A stretch of DNA of 41,723 nucleotides from Priapulus caudatus. Lineage: Eukaryota > Priapulida > Priapulimorpha > Priapulimorphida > Priapulidae. The translations under genes were made by a program, and so were the position numbers. The stretch spans positions 80,283 to 122,005 of the forward strand of contig NW_014577167.1 of assembly GCF_000485595.1 (NCBI RefSeq). The letters are read 5' to 3'. This document shows, piece after piece, positions 35,901-39,518 of the stretch. The notes under the pieces were generated by a model. That model did no database searches and was not told where the DNA came from. It saw only the letters and a list, made by a program, of their open reading frames with translations. How positions within the stretch are numbered: the first letter of the stretch is position 1; every line of letters begins with the position of its first letter.

Positions 35901-38175
35901 ACCCTATTTGATTTTTTATCGCTTGTTTATTATATGCTTTCATTTCTTCTTCTTTTTAATTAATGGGACTAACTTTTTTTGCTATCAGGTGTGAACTGCG
36001 AGCTGGAGATGAATATCTGTCTTGAAGAGCAGCCGTGCCAGAATGGCGCATCCTGCCTGGTTCTCGGGGGCATCGATTCTGACGACTACGAATGCCAGTG
36101 TTCCAAGGGCTGGAGTGGCAAGACATGCACTGAAGGTGAGGTGGACAGACTACTCACAGTGTCAGTCATGGGGTGCTGTCAGCATAGCAGGCTACTCACT
36201 AGAGGGTGCTGTCAGCAGAGCAGGCTACTCACTAGAGGGTGCTGTCAGCAGAGCAGGCTACTCACTAGATGGCGCTGTCAGCAGAGCAGGCTACTCACGA
36301 GAGGGCGCTGCCAGCAGACCAGGCTACTCACTAGAGGGTGCTGTCAGCAGAAAAAGCTACTAACACAATCGAATTAAATGCATTGCAATACTTTCCCACT
36401 ATCTCCTGTTACACTTACATCGATGACATTTCCCCTCATGTTCATTCATGGAGAGTAACTGATTTTTCCTCACTCTTCACCTCGCAGGAGTCTCCTTCGA
36501 CAGTGAGGTGTTCTTAAATGGCAACGGCTATGCAGAGTTCAGCAGTGACTTGCAGCCGCACGGCACCGGTGAGACAGAGATCATCGAGATTAAGTTCAGC
36601 CACCAGAACTCGAACGGCCTGCTGTTCTGGCAGGGCCAGCAGCCCGGCACTGCTGCACTTGGCAACGACTACGTCTACCTCGCTCTCATAGATGGCGATC
36701 TAGTCTACAGGTGAGTTGGTGATGAGGGGTAGAGAGTGACGGGGAAGAGAGCGTGAAAGATAAAGAGGGGATGAGAGAGATGAGCAAGTGACACATTGAA
36801 AGAGAAAGAGTGCGTGCATAAATGAGGGGGAGCGATAGAGAGAGAAAACCAGGGAAAGGGAGAGGGGGGAGGGTTTTATCAAATCTCTGTTTTGTATCTA
36901 AGAGAGTTTCTTCGTGCTGAATTTCATTCGTATTCTCTCATTATAACATCATAACTCGACGAGAAGACAGCATGAAAACGTTAGCGATAACATGCATTGA
37001 TGTTGCTATTGGGGAAGCAGCTGTAGCACTCCTCACCTGATTCCTTTCCTCTATTTCAGCTACGAACTTGGAAGTGGCATAGCCCAGCAGCAGATCACTG
37101 TGAATGAGGATGAAGAGGTTCACACCGTCGTTGTTCACAGGTATGTCAGCGACAGCAATTAACATCTCACACACCCATGCTAAGAAGAATCTCATTCAGA
37201 GTTGTGATTTTTTCGTTTTTTTTTTGGCAGAATTTCGCTTTTGTAACAGCCCCGGGTCGCTTTTGCGAAACGTCTAAATTTGTAATAGAAATTTAACAAA
37301 CAAAAAATTTCTTTAGCTAATAAGTTAAATACTACAGAAATAATGTGCACTCTAGACTGTGGGACTAAAATTAATAGCAAGAAAATTGTGATTTCAAAGT
37401 TAATTCTAAATGCAAGGAAATGGCTTAGATTGCAGGAGAATGCTTCCTTACCCCTAGAGCTTCTGGGGGGCCTATGCAGCCCCCAGGTCCTCGAGGCCCC
37501 CGGCAGTTTAGTTTTTTTCAAACCCCAGCAATCACACCTCTGCATATTTGTTTGTCTCTCTCTCACTTCTCGTTCTGTCGGTTTTACTACATTTACTCAC
37601 ATAGTCCAATCGTCTTTTTTCATGTGTTGTAGGACGGGCAAGGAGAGCAATATGTCTCTGGATGGTGAAATAAACTTCGGTATGTCATCTGGTCCCAGTC
37701 AGATGCTCAACGTAGAGGGCAATATATATGTTGGTAAGTTTTATGTGCCATTTTGTGTTTATTACGTTATGCTGTGGATTGATCAAATTCGGTATGCATA
37801 AATGAGGCAATTTTGGATAGTTTGAAGCTATACTTTTTTCAATCCTACCATTATGTGTGCTCTTCTTATGTTTGTAGAAAGGCTATGAAAAGGGTGTATT
37901 TTTGGAATGATTGGCATCGTTGACATTTTCTCAATTATTCTTTTTCGCTAGGTGGAATTCCTGATTTCCCAAAACAAGTAATGAATGCCAAACTGGAGAA
38001 TGGGTTCATCGGCTGCATTCACTTGTTGAAGGTCAATGGTAACAAAGTCATCGACTTCTATGAAGATAGTATACAGACAGTCAACTGTTTACCATGTGCA
38101 GATGACTTAGTAAGTGGCCTGGGATCAGCAGAACTGGAGCCTGAAGAGCGTGAAGACAAGGGATTTTGGGGTTAA
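2528..38175 (+). CDS. HSPG2: Perlecan-like basement-membrane proteoglycan core protein, 41 exons, 5' incomplete
   Basis: This is the parent entry for the spliced gene; the exons follow separately. Joined exons give 2112 residues plus TAA with every phase matching. Domain order is partial laminin IV (about 1-130), laminin EGF repeats (131-265), 12 Ig domains (268 to about 1375), LG1 (about 1385-1560), two EGFs, LG2 (about 1625-1815), two EGFs, LG3 (about 1905-2085). This order, including LG-EGF-EGF-LG-EGF-EGF-LG at the C-terminus, is specific to perlecan; agrin and laminins are arranged differently. LG1 shares long near-identical stretches with vertebrate perlecan LG1 as I remember it, for example NGTSQG-FQGLDL. 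The protein is secreted and in known orthologues links laminin, collagen IV, growth factors and integrins. The heparan-sulfate-bearing N-terminus, signal peptide and promoter lie outside the window. Exon limits are my own splice predictions from AG/GT sites, phase and domain continuity. Confidence 0.95.
2737..3493. mobile_element. pogo/Tigger-like non-autonomous element interrupted by another element
   Basis: The ends are inverted copies: CAGAGGTCCCCACTTTA on the left and, read on the other strand, CAGTGGTCCCCCCTTTA on the right. TA dinucleotides at 2735-2736 and 3494-3495 are the target duplication of the Tc1/mariner superfamily; CAG ends favour pogo/Tigger. No transposase frame. It lies in intron 1 of perlecan and contains the 3067-3387 insertion. 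Confidence 0.8.
3067..3387. mobile_element. 321-bp hAT-like MITE nested in the 2737-3493 element
   Basis: Inverted ends CAGGGTGCGAAATTAAC and CAGGGGTAGAAATTAAC. A perfect 6-bp duplication TAGATG flanks it (3061-3066 and 3388-3393). No coding capacity. The hAT assignment is inference from CAGGG ends; the 6-bp duplication is shorter than the usual 8. Confidence 0.85.
3880..3963 (+). CDS. HSPG2: Perlecan exon 2: laminin IV domain
   Basis: Residues 32-59, phase 0 to 0, between CATGCAG and GTAAGG. Begins GDEIELF and ends YEVPMKE, matching the strand pattern in laminin IV where the domain passes to the E-x-x-W/F region. Short and only moderately conserved, but the open frame, both splice sites and phase fit its neighbours. 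Confidence 0.85.
4525..4829. mobile_element. 305-bp hAT-like MITE in intron 2
   Basis: Inverted ends CAGTGGCGTATCCAG and CAGTAGCGTATCCAG, flanked by ATATATG at 4518-4524 and 4830-4836. Inside are a G-rich block, GCATGCTCTCCCCGAAAATTTT, resembling one in the 8269 element, and an internal hairpin around AAAGCGTTTTAAAT (about 4707-4762). Confidence 0.87.
5509..5757 (+). CDS. HSPG2: Perlecan exon 3: end of laminin IV domain and start of laminin EGF
   Basis: Residues 60-142, phase 0 to 0. GYGWQV opens the last third of laminin [23 protein letters not shown] is the conserved helix-like segment (in relatives T-R-x-x-x-L-x-x-L-x-x-L-x-I-R-A-T). The exon closes with [16 protein letters not shown], the first cysteines of a laminin EGF repeat. 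Confidence 0.95.
5876..6317. repeat. GA microsatellite block with 22-bp tandem units and a 37-bp direct repeat
   Basis: Intron 3. Four 22-bp units of the type GAGAGAAAACGAGTGAGAGC (about 5969-6056) lead into pure (GA)n at about 6082-6140 and 6205-6246. A perfect 37-bp sequence beginning ACCCACATTATATTG occurs at 6167-6203 and again at 6281-6317, so the block has been duplicated. Confidence 0.93.
6371..6490 (+). CDS. HSPG2: Perlecan exon 4: laminin EGF repeat
   Basis: Residues 143-182, phase 0 to 0, donor GTATGT. Carries ECGNGYVR and [17 protein letters not shown], the diagnostic laminin EGF core C-x-C-N-G-H-S-x-x-C-x-x-x-T-G-x-C. It continues straight into exon 5. Confidence 0.96.
6491..6807 (+). 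other. Intron 4
   Basis: 317 bp, AT-rich, nothing recognised apart from its splice sites. Confidence 0.85.
6808..6935 (+). CDS. HSPG2: Perlecan exon 5: laminin EGF repeat
   Basis: Residues 183-224 plus two bases, phase 0 to 2, donor GTATAT. Contains [14 protein letters not shown] and [14 protein letters not shown] followed by CACPL, the usual second half of a laminin EGF and start of the next, very like perlecan domain III. Confidence 0.96.
7233..7319 (+). CDS. HSPG2: Perlecan exon 6: laminin EGF repeat
   Basis: Residues 225-253, phase 2 to 2, acceptor CTTAG and donor GTAAGT. Holds [12 protein letters not shown] and [12 protein letters not shown], corresponding to the perlecan repeat whose first loop is long and reads CPLTNP-type before it. 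Confidence 0.93.
7320..7771 (+). other. Intron 6
   Basis: 452 bp, very AT-rich, with no feature recognised. Confidence 0.85.
7772..8112 (+). CDS. HSPG2: Perlecan exon 7: end of laminin EGF and complete Ig domain 1
   Basis: Residues 254-367, phase 2 to 1, the only Ig domain here encoded in one exon. [16 protein letters not shown] ends the EGF region. The Ig domain has GTVSFTCSV (B strand Cys), VTWSR (C strand Trp) and DSGVYICSA (F strand Cys, D-x-G-x-Y-x-C). The exon is much more GC- and CpG-rich than its introns. Confidence 0.96.
8269..8580. mobile_element. 312-bp hAT-like MITE in intron 7
   Basis: Inverted ends CAGAGATGCCAAC on both sides, flanked by a perfect 6-bp AATCTG duplication (8263-8268 and 8581-8586). 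Inside are a GGGGGG...GCATGCCCCCCGG block with AAAATTTT and a short run of TTGACAAAAA-type repeats (about 8425-8470). Confidence 0.87.
8860..8972 (+). CDS. HSPG2: Perlecan exon 8: Ig domain 2, first half
   Basis: Residues 368-405, phase 1 to 0, acceptor CTTACAG, donor [17 protein letters not shown] is the B strand with the first Ig cysteine. The following intron is the largest of the gene (5520 bp); the second half resumes at 14493 in the right phase with the expected Trp. A later GTGTGA would also splice but is a weaker donor. Confidence 0.9.
8973..14492 (+). other. Intron 8, the largest intron (5520 bp)
   Basis: No exon with an Ig cysteine/tryptophan pattern was found on the plus strand. 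A CpG-dense, GC-richer block lies at about 9040-9950 without credible coding content. A TA/TG microsatellite sits at about 14137-14212. The rest is ordinary AT-rich sequence. Confidence 0.75.
14137..14212. repeat. TA/TG microsatellite
   Basis: Alternating TA tracts interrupted by (TG)n, in intron 8. Confidence 0.9.
14493..14667 (+). CDS. HSPG2: Perlecan exon 9: Ig domain 2, second half
   Basis: Residues 406-463, phase 0 to 1. TIVWTRQG supplies the C strand Trp; NGVLTIPNV and [12 protein letters not shown] give the E and F strands with the second cysteine. Confidence 0.95.
14917..15200. repeat. Tandem array of five 53-57-bp units ending in the exon 10 acceptor
   Basis: GGGACAG (once GCGACAG) starts at 14917, 14974, 15029, 15084, 15141 and 15194. 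Between them each unit has GATGACGTGTCACTTACTGC, a (TG)n run and GCTTTTTA. The last GGGACAG is the real acceptor of exon 10, so each unit carries a copy of pyrimidine tract plus ACAG. Confidence 0.93.
15201..15316 (+). CDS. HSPG2: Perlecan exon 10: Ig domain 3, first half
   Basis: Residues 464-502, phase 1 to 0. APSVRIEP and [15 protein letters not shown] are typical perlecan Ig A and B strands. Its acceptor is the last of a tandem series of near-identical acceptor-like units (14917-15200), so several upstream AGs resemble it; only this one precedes Ig sequence. Confidence 0.94.
15317..15774 (+). other. Intron 10
   Basis: 458 bp. Apart from a short AGTAGC run near 15488-15505, nothing recognised. 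Confidence 0.8.
15775..15937 (+). CDS. HSPG2: Perlecan exon 11: Ig domain 3, second half
   Basis: Residues 503-556, phase 0 to 1. Starts exactly at the C strand Trp (WTGGRNKEL), then [15 protein letters not shown] for the F strand. Its last 19 bases and donor form the first unit of a 44-bp tandem repeat that continues into the intron. Confidence 0.95.
15919..16094. repeat. Four 44-bp tandem units copying the exon 11 end and its splice donor
   Basis: Units at 15919-15962, 15963-16006, 16007-16050, 16051-16094 and a partial fifth. Each has GTCAAGCACGGTGAGT (ATCAAGCACGGTGAGT in unit 4). Unit 1 begins in coding sequence; its GGTGAGT is the donor of exon 11. Units 2 and 3 are identical. Confidence 0.95.
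16483..16660. repeat. Four diverged 43-45-bp tandem units with AGACATGTCT-like palindromes
   Basis: Intron 11. Units start with AGACATG or AGACATA at 16483, 16528, 16571 and 16616. Two copies hold the perfect palindrome AGACATGTCT. GAACATGTTT at 16506-16515 and AGACATGTCT at 16528-16537 are separated by 12 bp. Confidence 0.85.
16731..16839 (+). CDS. HSPG2: Perlecan exon 12: Ig domain 4, first half
   Basis: Residues 557-592, phase 1 to 2, acceptor CTCTTCAG, donor [25 protein letters not shown] is the A'-B-C region. The phase-2 end makes the Ser before the Trp of exon 13. Confidence 0.93.
16840..17276 (+). other. Intron 12
   Basis: 437 bp, no feature recognised. Confidence 0.8.
17277..17437 (+). 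CDS. HSPG2: Perlecan exon 13: Ig domain 4, second half
   Basis: Residues 593-646, phase 2 to 1, acceptor [15 protein letters not shown] gives the C strand Trp; GTLTMPNV and [14 protein letters not shown] give the E and F strands. In most Ig repeats the residue before G-x-Y-x-C is Asp-x or Ser; here it is HEG, a mild deviation. Confidence 0.94.
17438..18775 (+). other. Intron 13
   Basis: 1338 bp, AT-rich, no exon or repeat family recognised. Short TATAG runs occur near 18000-18040. Confidence 0.75.
18776..18951 (+). CDS. HSPG2: Perlecan exon 14: Ig domain 5, first half
   Basis: Residues 647-705, phase 1 to 0. [14 protein letters not shown] and RNTGTLRC-like B strand ([11 protein letters not shown]), then [12 protein letters not shown]. 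The donor GTACAT is not strong; it was chosen because the next exon needs phase 0 and continues the C'-E region. Confidence 0.86.
18952..19353 (+). other. Intron 14
   Basis: 402 bp. A purine-pyrimidine alternating stretch (CGTGCGTACGTACGTG, then GTGTATGTATATATA) lies at about 19295-19340. Confidence 0.8.
19354..19471 (+). CDS. HSPG2: Perlecan exon 15: Ig domain 5, second half
   Basis: Residues 706-744, phase 0 to 1, acceptor TGTAG, donor [27 protein letters not shown] holds the E and F strands. A second possible donor lies 4 bases further, but it would break the phase-1 entry of exon 16. Confidence 0.93.
20890..21007. repeat. (TA)n microsatellite
   Basis: About 115 bp of nearly pure TA, followed by a long T-rich tract on the plus strand. 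Confidence 0.95.
22330..22530. repeat. AC-rich simple-sequence region
   Basis: Dense CACACG/ACATAC motifs on the plus strand; low complexity with no coding signal. Confidence 0.75.
22949..23041 (+). CDS. HSPG2: Perlecan exon 16: Ig domain 6, first half
   Basis: Residues 745-775, phase 1 to 1, acceptor CTATAG, donor [14 protein letters not shown] and [11 protein letters not shown] form the A-B region. A 3477-bp intron precedes it. Confidence 0.93.
23281..23469 (+). CDS. HSPG2: Perlecan exon 17: Ig domain 6, second half
   Basis: Residues 776-838, phase 1 to 1. [23 protein letters not shown] and [14 protein letters not shown] give the C, E and F strands. The donor GTGTGT is overlapped by the target-site duplication of a transposon inserted immediately downstream (23477-23804). 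Confidence 0.95.
23477..23804. mobile_element. 328-bp hAT-like MITE inserted at the exon 17 splice donor
   Basis: Inverted ends CAGGGCTCTCAAG and CAGGGCTCACAAG; perfect 6-bp duplication TGTGTG at 23471-23476 and 23805-23810. The left duplication contains the T of the exon 17 GT donor. Inside are a G/C homopolymer block and several GCGTGAG motifs. Confidence 0.85.
23863..23985. repeat. Three 41-bp tandem units
   Basis: GCGCCTG starts at 23863, 23904 and 23945. Units end in AACCAACATG, so CAACATGGCGCC spans the two unit junctions. In intron 17, just after the transposon. Confidence 0.85.
24175..24304 (+). CDS. HSPG2: Perlecan exon 18: Ig domain 7, first half
   Basis: Residues 839-881, phase 1 to 2, acceptor TGTGCAG, donor [36 protein letters not shown] and VYWEDASG give the A, B and C strands. 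Confidence 0.95.
24305..26973 (+). other. Intron 18 (2669 bp)
   Basis: Contains a CpG-rich segment at about 24770-25280 with a perfect hairpin and CACGTG boxes (separate entry). The remaining part is AT-rich; no exon or mobile element recognised. Confidence 0.75.
24848..24879. promoter_or_regulatory. Three CACGTG E-boxes at 11-bp spacing, two of them in a perfect hairpin
   Basis: CACGTG starts at 24852, 24863 and 24874. The first two lie in the arms CGCTCACGTG and CACGTGAGCG with a TTTTG loop (24848-24872). CACGTG is the core site of bHLH and bHLH-ZIP factors. Regulatory function is inference. Confidence 0.4.
26974..27110 (+). CDS. HSPG2: Perlecan exon 19: Ig domain 7, second half
   Basis: Residues 882-927, phase 2 to 1, acceptor GTTTGCAG, donor [26 protein letters not shown] is the E-F region with the second Ig cysteine. 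Confidence 0.95.
27111..27438 (+). other. Intron 19
   Basis: 328 bp before the microexon; AT-rich, a short GTGTGTGTATTG run, nothing else. Confidence 0.8.
27439..27471 (+). CDS. HSPG2: Perlecan exon 20: 33-nt microexon with polybasic linker
   Basis: Residues 928-938, phase 1 to 1, acceptor CTGCTACAG and perfect donor GTAAGT. It encodes [11 protein letters not shown] between Ig7 and Ig8. Being 33 nt and symmetric in phase, it can be included or skipped without changing the frame. RKKR is a furin-type (R-x-K-R) site and the run also fits heparin-binding patterns. No domain homology supports it; the evidence is the two strong splice sites, matching phases and position at a domain boundary. Confidence 0.75.
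27561..27662 (+). CDS. HSPG2: Perlecan exon 21: Ig domain 8, first half
   Basis: Residues 939-972, phase 1 to 1, acceptor TACAACAG, donor [20 protein letters not shown] and [10 protein letters not shown] give the A-B strands. Confidence 0.93.
27663..27986 (+). other. Intron 21
   Basis: 324 bp, no feature recognised. Confidence 0.8.
27987..28163 (+). CDS. HSPG2: Perlecan exon 22: Ig domain 8, second half
   Basis: Residues 973-1031, phase 1 to 1, acceptor CTATTCAG, donor [31 protein letters not shown] and [13 protein letters not shown] give C, E and F strands. The usual G-x-P-x-P before the Trp is missing in this Ig. The exon is GC-rich. Confidence 0.94.
28213..28505. mobile_element. 293-bp pogo/Tigger-like MITE in intron 22
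   Basis: Inverted ends CAGTTCACAATCTATTATCC and CAGTACACAATCTATTATCC, extending to CCGAAA. The right flank is TA; the left flank reads TG, probably a decayed TA duplication. No transposase frame. Confidence 0.82.
28628..28740 (+). CDS. HSPG2: Perlecan exon 23: Ig domain 9, first half
   Basis: Residues 1032-1069, phase 1 to 0, donor [23 protein letters not shown] and [13 protein letters not shown], ending EWSK at the C strand Trp. Confidence 0.95.
28892..29039 (+). CDS. HSPG2: Perlecan exon 24: Ig domain 9, second half
   Basis: Residues 1070-1118, phase 0 to 1, donor [27 protein letters not shown] is the E-F region; SNAAGST follows as in many perlecan Ig domains. Confidence 0.95.
29330..29492 (+). 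CDS. HSPG2: Perlecan exon 25: Ig domain 10, first part
   Basis: Residues 1119-1172, phase 1 to 2, acceptor TTGCAG, donor [36 protein letters not shown] and [16 protein letters not shown]; the intron falls late, in the E strand. Confidence 0.95.
29493..29828 (+). other. Intron 25
   Basis: 336 bp with an impure GA-rich stretch (about 29620-29695) and a short CAG run at 29709-29725. Confidence 0.85.
29829..29926 (+). CDS. HSPG2: Perlecan exon 26: Ig domain 10, end
   Basis: Residues 1173-1205, phase 2 to 1, donor [26 protein letters not shown] completes the E and F strands. Confidence 0.95.
29927..30239 (+). other. Intron 26
   Basis: 313 bp, AT-rich, no feature recognised. Confidence 0.8.
30240..30358 (+). 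CDS. HSPG2: Perlecan exon 27: Ig domain 11, first half
   Basis: Residues 1206-1245, phase 1 to 0, acceptor TCAACAG, donor [38 protein letters not shown] and IITWTK give the A, B and C strands. Confidence 0.94.
30604..30754 (+). CDS. HSPG2: Perlecan exon 28: Ig domain 11, second half
   Basis: Residues 1246-1295, phase 0 to 1, acceptor GTTGCAG, donor [27 protein letters not shown] is the E-F region, followed by SNAAGT. It contains ESGDG, which resembles a glycosaminoglycan attachment site (SGD) but sits inside a folded domain. Confidence 0.95.
30755..31232 (+). other. Intron 28
   Basis: 478 bp, no feature recognised. Confidence 0.8.
31233..31365 (+). CDS. HSPG2: Perlecan exon 29: Ig domain 12, first half
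   Basis: Residues 1296-1339, phase 1 to 2, acceptor CTTTCAG, donor [37 protein letters not shown] and [13 protein letters not shown] are strong Ig A, B and C strands. Confidence 0.95.
31366..31708 (+). other. Intron 29
   Basis: 343 bp, AT-rich, no feature recognised. Confidence 0.8.
31709..31950 (+). CDS. HSPG2: Perlecan exon 30: end of Ig domain 12 and start of LG1
   Basis: Residues 1340-1420, phase 2 to 1, acceptor GTCTGCAG, donor [26 protein letters not shown] ends the last Ig; [14 protein letters not shown] begins the first laminin G domain and [13 protein letters not shown] is its second strand pair. GC-rich, and followed directly by a 16-bp minisatellite in the intron. Confidence 0.95.
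31979..32106. repeat. GC-rich 16-bp minisatellite, eight units
   Basis: Units of the type AGTTGCGTGCAGCGCG and AGCATCGTGCAGCGCG, beginning 28 bp after the exon 30 donor. Single-base variants among units. Confidence 0.92.
32422..32604 (+). CDS. HSPG2: Perlecan exon 31: LG1
   Basis: Residues 1421-1481, phase 1 to 1, donor [33 protein letters not shown] and [17 protein letters not shown] are the classic laminin G core strands. Confidence 0.97.
32786..32935 (+). CDS. HSPG2: Perlecan exon 32: LG1
   Basis: Residues 1482-1531, phase 1 to 1, acceptor CCGTAG, donor [24 protein letters not shown] and [15 protein letters not shown] are nearly the same as in vertebrate perlecan LG1 from memory; the clearest single piece of orthology evidence in the window. 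Confidence 0.97.
32936..33259 (+). other. Intron 32
   Basis: 324 bp, AT-rich, no feature recognised. Confidence 0.8.
33260..33475 (+). CDS. HSPG2: Perlecan exon 33: end of LG1 and EGF 1
   Basis: Residues 1532-1603, phase 1 to 1. [14 protein letters not shown] ends LG1; [15 protein letters not shown] and [13 protein letters not shown] form EGF 1; DVCIEG opens EGF 2. The donor GTGCCA is weak. I keep it because an earlier GTGATG donor would remove the first cysteine of EGF 2, leaving five instead of six. Confidence 0.92.
33718..33917 (+). CDS. HSPG2: Perlecan exon 34: EGF 2 and start of LG2
   Basis: Residues 1604-1670, phase 1 to 0, acceptor CTGACAG, donor [25 protein letters not shown] and [10 protein letters not shown] complete EGF 2. 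[19 protein letters not shown] begins LG2. Confidence 0.95.
33957..34064. repeat. Three 36-bp tandem units
   Basis: Units at 33957-33992, 33993-34028 and 34029-34064, each with TGTACTGAGG and TATATCTT. They fill about half of the short intron 34. Confidence 0.92.
34121..34489 (+). CDS. HSPG2: Perlecan exon 35: LG2 core, with RGD motif
   Basis: Residues 1671-1793, phase 0 to 0, acceptor TATGCAG, donor [35 protein letters not shown] and [16 protein letters not shown] are laminin G strands; [11 protein letters not shown] and FTGCVSL close the domain. RGD lies at residues 1691-1693 (34181-34189). This is the largest and one of the most GC-rich exons. Confidence 0.97.
34490..34886 (+). other. Intron 35
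   Basis: 397 bp; a short TTATCGTTGTCCT direct repeat near 34722-34752, otherwise nothing. Confidence 0.8.
34887..35070 (+). CDS. HSPG2: Perlecan exon 36: end of LG2 and EGF 3
   Basis: Residues 1794-1854, phase 0 to 1, acceptor GTTCACAG, donor [15 protein letters not shown] ends LG2; [12 protein letters not shown] and [11 protein letters not shown] form most of EGF 3. Confidence 0.95.
35089..35381. mobile_element. About 293-bp MITE-like element with imperfect inverted ends in intron 36
   Basis: Left end GCCTGGCGCAGACTTGCG (from 35093) and right end, on the other strand, GCCTAGTGCAGACCTGCG (to 35377). The inside is full of GCGAC/TTGCAA and AAATTGCT repeats. No clear target duplication, so limits may be off by a few bases and the superfamily is open. 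Confidence 0.65.
35989..36135 (+). CDS. HSPG2: Perlecan exon 37: end of EGF 3 and EGF 4
   Basis: Residues 1855-1903, phase 1 to 1, acceptor GCTATCAG, donor [29 protein letters not shown] and [14 protein letters not shown] give the last cysteine of EGF 3 and all of EGF 4. The frame stays open past the donor into an 11-codon tandem repeat. Confidence 0.95.
36173..36361. repeat. 33-bp minisatellite, five units and a partial sixth
   Basis: Units at 36173, 36206, 36239, 36272 and 36305, partial from 36338. Core GCTGTCAGCAGAGCAGGCTA. It lies 38 bp after the exon 37 donor. The unit is 11 codons long and is open in the frame of exon 37 until a stop at about 36361. Confidence 0.95.
36488..36710 (+). 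CDS. HSPG2: Perlecan exon 38: LG3, first part
   Basis: Residues 1904-1977, phase 1 to 2, acceptor CCTCGCAG, donor [36 protein letters not shown] and [13 protein letters not shown] are LG strands in the same order as endorepellin LG3. Confidence 0.96.
36711..37059 (+). other. Intron 38
   Basis: 349 bp; its first 160 bp are purine-rich (impure GAGAGA), the rest is unremarkable. Confidence 0.85.
37060..37140 (+). CDS. HSPG2: Perlecan exon 39: LG3, middle
   Basis: Residues 1978-2004, phase 2 to 2, acceptor CTATTTCAG, donor [26 protein letters not shown] and HTVVVH match the strand pair ELGSG to the W-H-x-V region; the usual Trp of 'EWH' is replaced by Val (EVH). Confidence 0.94.
37197..37542. 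mobile_element. 346-bp MITE-like element in intron 39
   Basis: Inverted ends CAGAGTTGTGATT and CAGAGGTGTGATT. An internal CTGGGGGGCCTATGCAGCCC hairpin resembles the G/C blocks of the 4525 and 8269 elements. The flanks (CTCATT and CATATT) are not a clean duplication. Confidence 0.6.
37633..37733 (+). CDS. HSPG2: Perlecan exon 40: LG3
   Basis: Residues 2005-2038, phase 2 to 1, acceptor GTTGTAG, donor [25 protein letters not shown] and [10 protein letters not shown], the last being the L-Y-V/I-G-G strand of LG domains. Confidence 0.94.
37952..38175 (+). CDS. HSPG2: Perlecan last coding exon 41: end of LG3 and C-terminal tail
   Basis: Residues 2039-2112 and TAA stop (38173-38175), acceptor [32 protein letters not shown] and TVNCLPC finish LG3. 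After that comes an acidic tail ending [11 protein letters not shown] perfect donor-like GTAAGT at 38110 lies inside the coding sequence just after the last cysteine, so a spliced alternative C-terminus is possible. Confidence 0.93.
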
Positions 38176-39512
38176 TTGATCGTGTAAATGTTCGATGGTG
38201 ACTTGTGCATGTGTGTGCAGCAGATGACCACTGGCACGCAGACAGGTGCTGTCATCTGCCGGGCACCAGCTATTGTTATACAGTGTTGTCTAAGATTAAA
38301 TTCGAACCTTTTTTTAAAATGCATTTTTTGATCGTGTGTAAGTCGCCGGCTTTTCAAGTCGAGCTGACCTAGCACGATGCAGTTCTCAGCGTTTTGCCGT
38401 CTCACCGGATTTATAGTTGATGAGATGGCGCCATGCATTTAAATGTCTATATCGGTCACAGGCTCGTGACGGTAGCATGCCACGTACCTCACTGTGTCTG
38501 GTCCTTGTGTAATGGGATGTGCTACGCTGTAGCTAATTCTCTGCAGTACTCCATCACTGGGCTCCTCAACTACCATCGTTTCTGTCTGTAATACGGAATG
38601 CGAGCCAATTATAGTGTCGAGTCGTTCTAGATGTTTGGCATGCAGTTTGGTTATTGCGATAGCTGAGCTCGTTAGTGATTAGCAGATTAGCAACACCGCT
38701 TATTCCAGCAAGGTCCCATACATCCAGCGCAGTGCCAGCACCTTTTTCCCTTCGTAGAGATCCCTTTAGTAATAATTTTGTTTGCGTATCAGAACTGTGG
38801 GGGCTTTGCTGTCACTCCTGTAGGTTCATGTCAGAGTTCTTGCTTTCCACGGCTGTATATTTGTACAATGAGAGATGTTTTATCGGGGTTCAGTGTGTCG
38901 AAGATATCTGGCAAGTCCTTTGTGTGCATGAGTGTGCTCTCTCGCGCGCGAACGCGTGTGTGTGTACATGGGTTGTGAATTAACGGCAGACAATCGTACA
39001 GTGTCGTGGTTTGGCGGCAACGACAACGGAAGGTGACGGGTTGCGCACAGTAACTTTTGTTTTTATCGGCTGGGGTTCGACTTTTCGATCGATTTCGCGT
39101 CATGCTTTGACCGGGTGCGATTGCACCACCATACATTCAATGCCGTCAAATTGCACGCAGAATCGCGTTTTGCCCCCCGGATCAGTATTAGGTCTCCAGC
39201 AAGAGAGCATGCATCGTGTATCATAACGGAAATGTAGTGGCCGATCATTGTAATTGTGCATATCACAGTGTAGACCACTGTTTCTGTTATTTGCTCCCTT
39301 GGGAAATGTGACCAGATGTGTTTAGTTGCTTTTTTTAAATTTTAGAAATCGTATTATTCACCGTTTTGCAATGATTAGATGTGTAATGCGTACAAAAAAG
39401 TAATAATGAAGACGTGATTGTGTGACGTAGACACGGATAAATATCTATGGCTTCTTCCTCGTTCGACCATGAAGAAACATGCAGTTGCATTTAGCAGGTG
39501 TCAAATACGATT

Positions 39513-39518
39513 AATAAA
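39513..39518 (+). promoter_or_regulatory. Candidate polyadenylation signal AATAAA for perlecan
   Basis: First AATAAA after the stop codon, 1.3 kb downstream, with a GT-rich stretch (CTGTTTGTGCTG) about 25-35 bases later. Use is not provable from sequence. Confidence 0.4.

Noticed and set aside
36173-36361. Regular repeats resembling a CRISPR array
   Set aside because: Contiguous 33-bp minisatellite without unique spacers, in an animal intron.
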